Assembly: GCA_016169945.1 (NCBI GenBank) | Contig: JADLSH010000358.1 | Coordinates: forward strand, 3,009,001 to 3,073,000 | Source: Trachythela sp. YZ-2020 | Lineage: Eukaryota; Cnidaria; Anthozoa; Malacalcyonacea; Clavulariidae | DNA length: 64,000 nt | Direction: 5' to 3' | Part shown: positions 58,901-64,000 of the stretch, piece by piece | Position numbering within the stretch: the stretch's first letter is position 1 | Layout of the letters: each line of letters opens with the position of its first letter | Made by a program: the position numbers and the translations under genes | Notes under the pieces: model-generated | What the model was told of the DNA's origin: nothing | The model's database searches: none | Seen by the model: only the letters and a program-made list of their open reading frames with translations

Positions 58901-61375
58901 CACCTTTAATGCCCACAAGCTGTTTACGAAGTTCTTCGTGAAAAACCTCTGGTGCAGAGTTGGTACCGAAGTTGAGACGGCGAAACCTCCGGAGACCTGC
59001 ATGTGTTGAGAACGTGGTAATCCCTCGGCTGTCCTCGTGGAGCTCCAACTGATGAAAGCCATTTGCCATGTCAAGTTTAGAAAAGACTTTCGCACCATTA
59101 ATATCATGGCGTAGATCTTCAATTGTTGGAATTATGTGTCTTACCCGTTTAATCGCTCGATTGGGTGCCCCCATATCAACACACATTCGTATTTCATCCG
59201 TGCCCTTTTTGGGCGTAATGACAATTGGCGAGACCCAATCTGTGGCTGACTCGACTTTCTCTATAATTTCAGCTTTCTCCAAACGTTCCAGTTCAGCATC
59301 TAATTTCTCTCGCAAGTGAAAAGGTACTCTGCGATGTTTCTGTGCGACTGGTTGTATTTGGTCATCAATATGCAGCTTAACTTGTACTCCCTTCATTTTG
59401 CCGATTCCCTGAAACAAATCGTCATATTCGGCAACAAGTTTATCCACAGAAGTTGTCGTGTAATGTTGCCGTAAATTTGCCCAACAGTCGCAAAGGGGTT
59501 CTAGAACCATATGCATAAAGTCGAGTGTTACACTTTGACAACTTTACCCGCCATTTAATATGAGAAAATGTTTTTTCATCAATGATGTTGACATCAGCAC
59601 CCGAGTCAACTTGGAAACGCACCGGGTGATTGTCAACTTTCACTGTCACATGACTGCGACCTTTCCTGCTACTTTTCACTGATGAAACCTGATAACTGTC
59701 ATCATCAGTATCACTGTCAGTCGATTCAACAATGGTTCTTACTTTCTTCTTGTTTTTGCACACGCGTGCAAAATGGTTCTTTGTACCACACTTTCTAAAA
59801 TCTAACCCGTAAGCTGGGCAGGAACGCCTTCCCTTCGGATGTGGCCATGACCCACCACAGCTGAAACACACCTTGTCAGCATCCTTTGTCTTCGACTGAC
59901 CATTATTCTCTGATTTAACACCAAAATCTTGTCGACCAACCTTTAGAACTCCTGGTTCACCTTCCATAGCTGTCGCCTGATGATCTGCCAACTCCATTGC
60001 TCGTGCCGCCTTCAAAAGATTATCCAGACTTGGGTCTTCTCTTAACGCTTTCCTTCTCAGCCGATCGGAGGTGCATTTCTGTACAACTTGATCTTTAATT
60101 TCTCGTGCAGTGTCATGAAACTGGCATCTACTAGCAGCCTCACGAAGTCTAGTAACAAACTTATCAATAGGCTCATCTTCTGCTTGAACTAGTTGTCTAA
60201 AGTTATATGTCTCAAAGGTAATGTTGATCTTTGGCTCAAAATATGTATCTAACTTAGCTTTCACATGTTGATATTCTTTATCTTCTTCAGTCTCAAGTGT
60301 ATAGTAAATATCACACAATTGTGATCCACCGTAATGTAATAAAAGAGCCTTTTGATAGCTAAAGCTATAAACAAATTTTCCAACCGAGTTGTCCACTTTT
60401 TCCATTGTAATCCCAGCGACGAAGGTTCCAAACCAACATCAAATGGCGGAAATTCTGGTAATGAAGTAGCCATACTTCCTTCGCAAACGTAAATCACTCG
60501 TCGCCAATTTAATACTGTATAAACTTGTCTATAAAACTCCTAATATAAAGCACTTAAATATACACGTTACATGTGCTCTCCGCCATCTTGTCTTTTTTCC
60601 CTTCTCTATCCCTTGTTATCCTTTACTATCCACACCTAACTGTATTGTCACTCCATGTCCTTATTAATACCTAGGCTAAGGGCTAGAGTGATTAAGGGCT
60701 AGAGTGAGGATTATAGAGTAAGGGTTAGATTATGGATTGAAGTTAGAGTAAGAATTAGAGCTATGGCTTGAGTGGGATTAGGATTAGGGTAAGGATTATA
60801 AGTTAGGGTTAGAGTAAGGATTATAGGGTAAGGGTTAGATTAAGGATTAAAGTTATAAAGTAAGAATTAGAGCTATTGCTTGAGTGGGATTAGGACTAGA
60901 GTAAGGATTATAAGTTAGAGTTAGAGCAAGGATTATAGAGTAAGGATTAGATTAAGGATTAAAGTTATAAAGTAAGAATTACAGTTATGGCTTGAGTGGA
61001 ATTAGGGTTAGAGTAAAGATAAGGGTTAGAGTAAGGAATATAAGTTAAGGTTAGAGTAAGGTAAGGATTAAAGTAAGAATTAGAGCTATGGCTTAATTGA
61101 GTGGGATTAGGGTTAGAGTATTAAGGATTAGGGTAAGGGTTAGACTAAAGATTTGGGTTATGATTAAGGTTAGCATTAGGTTAAAATTCTTCGCCAGGCA
61201 TACCTCCAGGTGTAAGTTGCAGACACATGAAATCATATCGAATCCTATGTTCTTTACTTTCAGGATGACCCTCAGAAGTCACACTGTTCGATAAAGCACG
61301 ATGTGCAACCTCAGGCATATGACGGACCAGCTTAGACATCGTCCCTTCTGTACCAAGTTTTGTTGTTAGCATTAT
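49676..61375 (-). CDS. TRPA-like cation channel, five joined exons (partial gene)
   Basis: Five minus-strand exons join in phase through GT-AG introns: 61204-61375, 54462-54695, 53372-53460, 51391-51639 and 49676-49996. They cover the linker after the ankyrin repeats (LVRHMPEVAHRALSNS), the pre-S1 and S1 region (HPVCCKYLKAKWMEFGWKM, then a hydrophobic span), S2, S3-S4 (LVMYLRRFASYGIIIL) and the pore loop with S6 (MTMGEFDFKE, IIIMNLLLALAIDD). This order and the NLLLALAIDD end of S6 fit TRPA channels, plasma-membrane cation channels of sensory cells. Ankyrin-repeat exons are expected beyond position 61375 towards the window's end or outside. The locus looks intact where visible. Confidence 0.88.
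50014..50162. mobile_element. 149-bp foldback element in TRPA intron
   Basis: AACAATTATTGGAT ... AATTCAATAATTGTT ends. ATAATTATTCAGACC and GGTCAACGTTATC face their inverses. The apex contains CGAAGCGAAGC. Confidence 0.85.
50690..51110. repeat. ~110-bp minisatellite, direct orientation, TRPA intron
   Basis: About four units starting GAGCTATCCAGTATAAATAA and containing TTTCCTCCTGTAGTAA and CTGGACCAATAAG. The same unit appears in the opposite orientation at 53540-53840 and 54725-54895. Confidence 0.85.
51170..51370. repeat. GAGAGTTG/CAACTCTC repeat element
   Basis: Contains GAGAGTTGCAACTCTCG, CTCATCGACTCTCATGC, and CTCATCCTCGTTTGACC at its right end. Related to, and partly the inverse of, the 46300-46500 repeat. 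It overlaps no exon but ends about 20 bp from the S3-S4 exon. Confidence 0.6.
51391..51639 (-). CDS. TRPA-like exon: S3-S4
   Basis: Acceptor CTTCTATAG at 51640, donor CTGAAG|GTTAGAG at 51390. 83 codons in phase 0. Encodes LVVYKFNYFMDKVNYLE and LNLVMYLRRFASYGIIIL. Confidence 0.88.
51690..52260. repeat. ~115-bp minisatellite in TRPA intron
   Basis: Five or six units with TGATGTTCACCAAGTAATGT, CCAGACAAG and TGATCATGGTGGGATTTGTA. Single fragments recur at 52620-52690 and 53192-53285, so the array has been split by other sequence. Confidence 0.85.
52261..53093. other. intronic, non-coding; small palindrome
   Basis: No exon seen. A palindrome CCACCCAATGTTCCCCGGGG facing its inverse lies at 52766-52797. 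Confidence 0.5.
53094..53191. mobile_element. 98-bp foldback element
   Basis: TATCATTTATAGACCC ... GGGTCTATAAATGATA ends. GGATTCGGCAAAATAT faces its inverse across a ~15-bp loop. Confidence 0.85.
53372..53460 (-). CDS. TRPA-like exon: S2
   Basis: Acceptor TTATGTTTAG at 53461, donor CCAG|GTAAAT at 53371. Starts with 2 nt of a split codon and ends in phase 0. Encodes SINVKLAMLICLIFACVNTF, a membrane segment. Confidence 0.85.
53540..53840. repeat. ~110-bp minisatellite, inverted orientation
   Basis: Three units with TTTATACTGGATAGCTCTAT, CAGTTCTAAACTGTTCTC and ACTACAGGAGGAAACC, the inverse of the 50690-51110 array. Confidence 0.85.
54130..54362 (-). mobile_element. tRNA-derived SINE (minus)
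   Basis: On the minus strand, GGGTGGCAGATGCGGTTAGC (A-box-like TGCGGTTAGCGCGG) is followed by GATCGAGGTCAGGGATT (B-box-like), then a body with GGTTGGCTCTCTCCTGTGCC and CTCCGGGTATTCCGGC. A diverged relative lies at 61765-61990. The tRNA-like head is degenerate and not a functional tRNA gene. Confidence 0.65.
54462..54695 (-). CDS. TRPA-like exon: pre-S1 and S1
   Basis: Acceptor TTCTTTTTCAG at 54696, donor AACAAAG|GTAAAA at 54461. Encodes KKATKLKPLRAIKEM, the HPVCCKYLKAKW motif typical of TRPA before S1, and the S1 span. Confidence 0.9.
54725..54895. repeat. two more inverted minisatellite units
   Basis: Same unit as 53540-53840 (TTTATACTGGATAGCTCTAT, GGAAGAAACCTAAACTAAAC), more diverged. Confidence 0.75.
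54906..55222. repeat. (ACTGA)n pentanucleotide tract
   Basis: Long runs of ACTGA at 54909-55070 and 55157-55218, interrupted by diverged units. Intron of the TRPA-like gene. Confidence 0.95.
55415..56197. repeat. ~112-bp satellite array, left part
   Basis: About seven units. Each contains GCTATGGCTTGAGTGGGATT, TAAGGATTATAAGTTAGGGT and AGATTAAGGATTAAAGTTAT. The same array continues at 60680 beyond the gypsy element. Confidence 0.93.
56198..56362 (-). repeat. 3' LTR of the gypsy element
   Basis: One base different from the copy at 60508-60672 (a C/T change in the pyrimidine run near 56290). A TG start (TGTCCAGG) may extend it to 56367. Confidence 0.85.
56640..58640 (-). CDS. gypsy pol, RNase H and integrase part
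   Basis: 666 codons open after the TGA at 58641-58643. RNase H stretch: CDASPVGVGAILAQY and IDRESLAIQFG. Then an H2C2-type region (HEGHQGVVKTKQLL, CIPCQAT) and the integrase core (MDFYGPMPSGEYVLVVIDEY, KTDNGPPFTSKTF, RANGLVEHFNRMVKK). An acidic C-terminus follows. It is in the same frame as the RT frame just upstream, so the two were once one polyprotein. Confidence 0.92.
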   Translation of the reverse strand: MTNYSAQFIPDYATLVDPLRSLTKKNARWVWAEGHQECFEKLKESLKENALLNYYDPSLPTEVVCDASPVGVGAILAQYKSGETVPRVIAYNSRTLTPVERRYGQIDRESLAIQFGCLKNQLYLLGHEFTVVTDHQPLVCLYNNPRRPGPFRVERMRLKLQGFSFKVVFRPGKFNPSDYTSRQPLPMAHSTKADLAASKELESHVHWVVEGDVPLPLSLKDIQRETMKDRALRKVYEHLQQGTVLRKGDKDLQPYQSIVGELSIAHGVIIRGRRIVLPTSLHKKVINTAHEGHQGVVKTKQLLRSRVWFPGLEKKVESCINTCIPCQATVHTASQEPVESTILPNGPWECLSMDFYGPMPSGEYVLVVIDEYSRFPEIDITTSTSAKATLPKLDRILSSFGIPLSIKTDNGPPFTSKTFNDYCRLMGIKHQLITPRHPRANGLVEHFNRMVKKVTRTAVIERKSWKQELYTFLRSYRATPHSTTGESPANLLFQQRQYRVRLPELPPPAADDKLVRDRDSSQKATAKKYADQKQYVKVSPIVPGDKVLLKNERKGKLVPCYDPQPYTVSSKKGSTLVVVREDPAHKVVTRDTSWFKKLKAGGKKDKVTPDDLSDMESDQEILREEPIGIDDLLPIDEDGEDQVGNQEGDVMIQQEEEARLERREER
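58641..59516 (-). pseudogene. gypsy pol, reverse transcriptase part, ends at nonsense codon
   Basis: 291 codons with the RT motifs WVSPIVITPKKG, FSKLDMANGFHQLEL, FGTNSAPEVFHEEL and the catalytic NIHDDILV. It stops at TGA 58641-58643 in the middle of the conserved SFL-MTNYSAQFI junction to RNase H. Its N-terminus overlaps the gag-pro frame by 77 nt. The segment that should link protease and RT looks shortened, so an internal deletion with a frame change is likely near 59450. Confidence 0.85.
59440..60405 (-). CDS. gypsy gag-protease
   Basis: 321 codons. Gag part: VQAEDEPIDKFVTRLREAA. Zinc-binding region with CFSCGG, CPAYGLDFRKC and CGTKNHFARVC. Aspartic protease with the catalytic FQVDSGADVNII and YGSRTPLRLLGKF. 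It ends early in the linker to RT. The N-terminal start may lie further upstream (frame around 60480, MATSLPEFPPFDVG), with a frame change near 60400. Confidence 0.88.
   Translation of the reverse strand: MEKVDNSVGKFVYSFSYQKALLLHYGGSQLCDIYYTLETEEDKEYQHVKAKLDTYFEPKINITFETYNFRQLVQAEDEPIDKFVTRLREAASRCQFHDTAREIKDQVVQKCTSDRLRRKALREDPSLDNLLKAARAMELADHQATAMEGEPGVLKVGRQDFGVKSENNGQSKTKDADKVCFSCGGSWPHPKGRRSCPAYGLDFRKCGTKNHFARVCKNKKKVRTIVESTDSDTDDDSYQVSSVKSSRKGRSHVTVKVDNHPVRFQVDSGADVNIIDEKTFSHIKWRVKLSKCNTRLYAYGSRTPLRLLGKFTATLHDNFCG
60508..60672 (-). repeat. 5' LTR of the gypsy element
   Basis: Matches 56198-56362 with one difference. The outer edge (next to CTAGGCTAAGG) lacks the TGTCC present at the other copy, so the outer few bases are altered. 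Confidence 0.85.
60680..61185. repeat. ~112-bp satellite array, right part
   Basis: About four units of the same satellite as 55415-56197, ending close to the TRPA exon at 61204. Confidence 0.9.
61204..61375 (-). CDS. TRPA-like exon: post-ankyrin linker
   Basis: Acceptor TTTTCATAG at 61376, donor CCTGGAG|GTATGC at 61203. 57 codons plus 1 nt; the phase fits the next exon (54695). Encodes MSKLVRHMPEVAHRALSNSV and RIRYDFMCLQLTPG, which resemble the TRPA linker between ankyrin repeats and S1. Confidence 0.82.
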
Positions 61376-61428
61376 CTATGAAAATAATAACAATTTAATG
61401 TCGTTTAGACAGGGTATGGTTGCCCAAT

Positions 61429-61729
61429 GGGCTATTCCAAGTTTAAACCGCACCTCCCTCCCCCCCGTTGAGGAACTCCATTCTTTCGCACCCCACCCAT
61501 GGAAATTCCTAGGTGGAATTGACTAGTACCCAAAGGAAATTCCGATGAAATTTGTGTCGGTCCTCCTGGAATTGTATGTTATCCCCCATGGAAATACGAA
61601 AATATGCCATCCCCCATGGATCCCCCAAGACCCTCCCTATAGAAATTCCAAAATAAATTTTACCCAAATTCCCCTTGGAAGTCCAAGGTTCCTCGACAGG
61701 GGGTGTTCGGGTTAAAATTGGAATAGCCC
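61429..61729. mobile_element. 301-bp MITE
   Basis: GGGCTATTCCAAGTTTAAAC at left faces GTTAAAATTGGAATAGCCC at right; CCCCCGTTGAGGAAC and TTCCTCGACAGGGGG extend it. No target duplication is clear. Confidence 0.8.
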
Positions 61730-61764
61730 TTAAAATTGGAGGCTCATGATACACGTTCTCCACA

Positions 61765-61990
61765 ACTAAGGGTAGTTTTTAATGAGGGATGAAAACCGAA
61801 GTAGCCGACAAAAACCCTCGAAGCACAGGGGAGGGGGGGGGGGTGGTGGGGTACCGACCACAATTCTACTTACATGAATTTTAAAGCACATCAAGTCAGA
61901 GCAGGGCAGTCACCCATCAAGTGACAATACCCCACCCTCGACATACACAGTAGCAAGCTTAGCTCAGCCCTTGATTTTATTGCTTGCTTC
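61765..61990 (-). mobile_element. diverged copy of the tRNA-derived SINE
   Basis: Shares order and phrases with 54130-54362 (GATGAAAACCGAAGTAGCCG, CCTCGAAGCACAGGGGAG, then AGCTTAGCTCAG). Contains a G-run at about 61826-61840. Confidence 0.5.
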
Positions 61991-62336
61991 AAGTACGTAT
62001 TTATGAACAGCAATCAATGGCGAACAAAACAGCTAACAAAACATAGGGACAATCAATTAAACAATCGAACTCCGATCGAACAGTCCATGTTGTGACAGAC
62101 GGTACTTTATTATGATAATAGCGTTAAACCTTGAAGCTTGACGATTTTAGCACGTTTCTTTCCTTTTCAACATTTCAAGTGTCACCTTTGAACAATGAAA
62201 CTGCAATGTTTACACAAGAAAATGGAATGAACAACGTTTGTGGAAAAATACTCACATAATCCCCGAGCCAGCGCGAAGCGCCGTGCGAGTGTACTAATTC
62301 CGCTCGGATATTTACACCTGGGTATGTGAAAGCACA

Positions 62337-63061
62337 CAGGGGCGCACATTAGGGGGGGTGTGACACCCCCCCATAATTTGTGAATTTTTCAAAAAGTCGG
62401 TCCCAAATTGTAAAATTACACTACTTAATTCGGTCCGACTTGGTCCGAAACATCCTGTCTAAAAACGTATAATAAACGATACAAAAATTGTCAATAAAAG
62501 AAATCAACATTGAAAAACCCAGAGATATGTTTCCTCTTAAAGCAATATACTCAAATGTAAGATGACATAGACATACACGACTGCGCAAAACCTTCTAACT
62601 TTTGCACTGCCGCATTGTGCGTTCTATTTCCACGTCAGTATTCTCGAGTAAAATTAAGTAAACTCTGTTGTAAAAATGCGTTTCTAATTGGGTTTTTATG
62701 ATGTTGAAGGTTACGTTTTGGGGAGCGTTTTCTTTAAATAACTGCATTGAAAGAAAATTGCAGCGAAATATTTGAATTCGAAACTAGATGTTTGAAATCT
62801 TATATATATTAATGAAAGGGCCTATAACGAAAGAGGTAGAGAAGACTCTGAAAATGCCATTTCCGACGATCTACAGACTCAAGTTATTCAAAATTTTCGC
62901 TGAGTTGGTCCCCTATTTTTTAACAATCCTTCTACACCCCTGGCACTACACATATTTTTACATTAACTCGTAATACATGTTTTGATGTGGTCAAACAAAT
63001 AAAAAAATCGGTCCCTAAACAATGGACACCCCCCCAAACTTTTTTGGAATGTGCGCCCCTG
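62337..63061. mobile_element. hAT-type element, 725 bp, perfect 8-bp TSD
   Basis: CAGGGGCGCACATT at left and AATGTGCGCCCCTG at right, with AAAGCACA on both sides (62329-62336 and 63062-63069). Subterminal G- and C-runs extend the inverted similarity. No transposase; the small frames inside are not convincing. Confidence 0.95.
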
Positions 63062-63069
63062 AAAGCACA

Positions 63070-63668
63070 GTGGAATCCAAAGTCGTCCGCCACGATGTCA
63101 TGGTGTCATGGACCAGAGGTCATGGACGGTTCAGGGTCTTGTACGTTATACGCATGCGCGAATTCAGGTCGAGAGAAACATTTTTTAAAGATTTACGGAT
63201 CAAAATTTTGTTATTCATCAAAAATGATTTTTAATACTCTTGCTATTGGAAAAAAATACCGATAAACAGAGTCTTCAAAACAAAATAAACGAGAGGGCGT
63301 CGAATGGCTGAAAAAAGGACACTTTTGAAGTGTTTTAAACGGGTAAGCGTCTATTTTTCATATTTTTATAGTTTGTGGATTTGCAAAAGCGTATGTCACT
63401 CTGTGAGGTTATTACAATATCGATTAAACCTAAAAGCTAGGTATTTTAGCAAGTTTAAATTTGAATTTTGAAGAAACAACGTAATGTCAAAAACTTCATT
63501 TTAAAGATAGATTTAAAAAATATACTGTCAAAAAACAGTTTGTGAAATGTCTAAGGTCAAATTTTACAACAACCAAAACTAAAAGAGTACGTAATAACAT
63601 ATCTACTTTATAAGTGGGGCAATTCATAATTTTATAGTTAAAAGTCAGCCTCGTACCCAGGCGCTTTT
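63070..63668. other. non-coding, no gene seen
   Basis: No supportable exon. Upstream ankyrin exons of the TRPA-like gene are expected in this direction but none was recognised. Confidence 0.45.
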
Positions 63669-63833
63669 AAGGAAAAGAAAAAAAATCGCGTTCAGCTAAT
63701 TTATAGAGATCAGTGGCTAAGATTAGCGAGCGCGCTGGGGTGCTTGGGGAGGACGCGACGACCCCCGCGCGCTCGCTCAGCTGAGCCACTGATCTCTATA
63801 AATTAGCTGAACGCGATTTTTATTCTTTCCCTT
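63669..63833. mobile_element. 165-bp foldback element
   Basis: AAGGAAAAGAAAAAAAATCG at left faces CGATTTTTATTCTTTCCCTT at right; TTCAGCTAATTTATAGAGAT and GCGAGCGCG face their inverses. The loop is GC-rich (GGACGCGACGACCCC). Confidence 0.88.
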
Positions 63834-64000
63834 GGTTAAAAGTACAAATATTTATATTACTCTTTTATCATTTTGTACCAAAAGTAAAAAAATTGTGTGT
63901 TTCTATGGTTACAATGATTGACCAAATACTTCATGTTACAATAAATTTTGGGAAGTATAATTCCTGAGTTCGAATAGGCGAGGGGATTCTGCATGAGTGT

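Larger units (their letters stand above)
56198..60672 (-). mobile_element. Ty3/gypsy LTR retrotransposon (minus), decayed
   Basis: Direct repeats of 165 bp (56198-56362 and 60508-60672), starting TTTAATACTGTATAAACTTG and ending ATTAATACCT, differ by one base. They enclose gag-pro, RT, RNase H and integrase in the minus direction. A purine-rich CTTGGGGAGAGATG lies next to the left LTR on the minus strand, as a polypurine tract should, and a TGGCGACGAGTG lies at the primer-site position inside the right LTR. Flanks on both sides are the ~112-bp satellite. An internal deletion and a stop codon make it non-autonomous. Confidence 0.92.

Overview
Eukaryotic (animal) genomic DNA, AT-rich and dominated by mobile elements. 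GT-AG introns, a TRPA-type cation-channel gene, Penelope-like, L2/CR1-like and Ty3/gypsy retroelements, hAT-type foldback elements and a Polinton together suggest a marine invertebrate, most likely a cnidarian. That assignment is inference. No rRNA gene, functional tRNA gene, CRISPR array or bacterial operon was seen.

Layout. (1) 1-9.9 kb: a terminal-inverted-repeat MITE, a decayed Penelope-like element (minus), two head-to-tail MITEs, a decayed non-LTR retrotransposon (minus) and a second LINE 3' end. (2) 9.9-19.6 kb: a nest of DNA transposons. A 2-kb foldback element with 8-bp target duplication GGTCCAAA has been hit four times in one arm at the same 8-bp site, GGTATGAG. The third insert (4.7 kb) carries two convergent, decayed, intron-containing genes (Myb/SANT-like; HIRAN-like with an Asp/Gly tract) and no transposase that I can recognise. 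(3) 19.6-27.3 kb: a 5'-truncated LINE, a tRNA-derived SINE, a 311-bp hAT MITE with perfect 8-bp TSD, a foldback element, and otherwise non-coding DNA. (4) 27,273-44,171: a complete 16.9-kb Polinton/Maverick (adintovirus-like) with inverted termini and a perfect 6-bp TSD (GACAGA). (5) 44.2-45.0 kb: an intronless, broken copy of 5-formyltetrahydrofolate cyclo-ligase (MTHFS), whose first ATG lies 26 bp beyond the Polinton TSD. (6) 46.5-61.4 kb: minus-strand exons of a TRPA-like channel. Its introns are filled with minisatellites, foldback elements, a SINE, an (ACTGA)n tract and a Ty3/gypsy element sitting inside a ~112-bp satellite array. (7) 61.4-64 kb: MITEs, including a 725-bp hAT-type element with perfect 8-bp TSD.

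The Polinton encodes a packaging ATPase, adenain-like protease, double-jelly-roll major capsid protein, penton-like minor capsid protein, a further minor virion protein, chromodomain integrase and a protein-primed type B DNA polymerase, plus several small conserved proteins. The four late genes on the minus strand are packed with 0-2 nt between stop and start codons. Accessory genes sit at the ends: a Bcl-2-like protein at the left, and at the right a small basic protein, a possible DEDD-type nuclease and a triple GRF zinc-finger protein. The right-hand genes are bracketed by blocks of the same short repeat that makes up the inner part of the TIRs. The element looks immobile by itself: the polymerase has frameshifts and has lost the catalytic palm motif C, the major capsid gene has an early stop, the minor virion gene carries a 1.15-kb hAT insertion, and two further virion genes are broken. 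Integrase, ATPase and protease are open.
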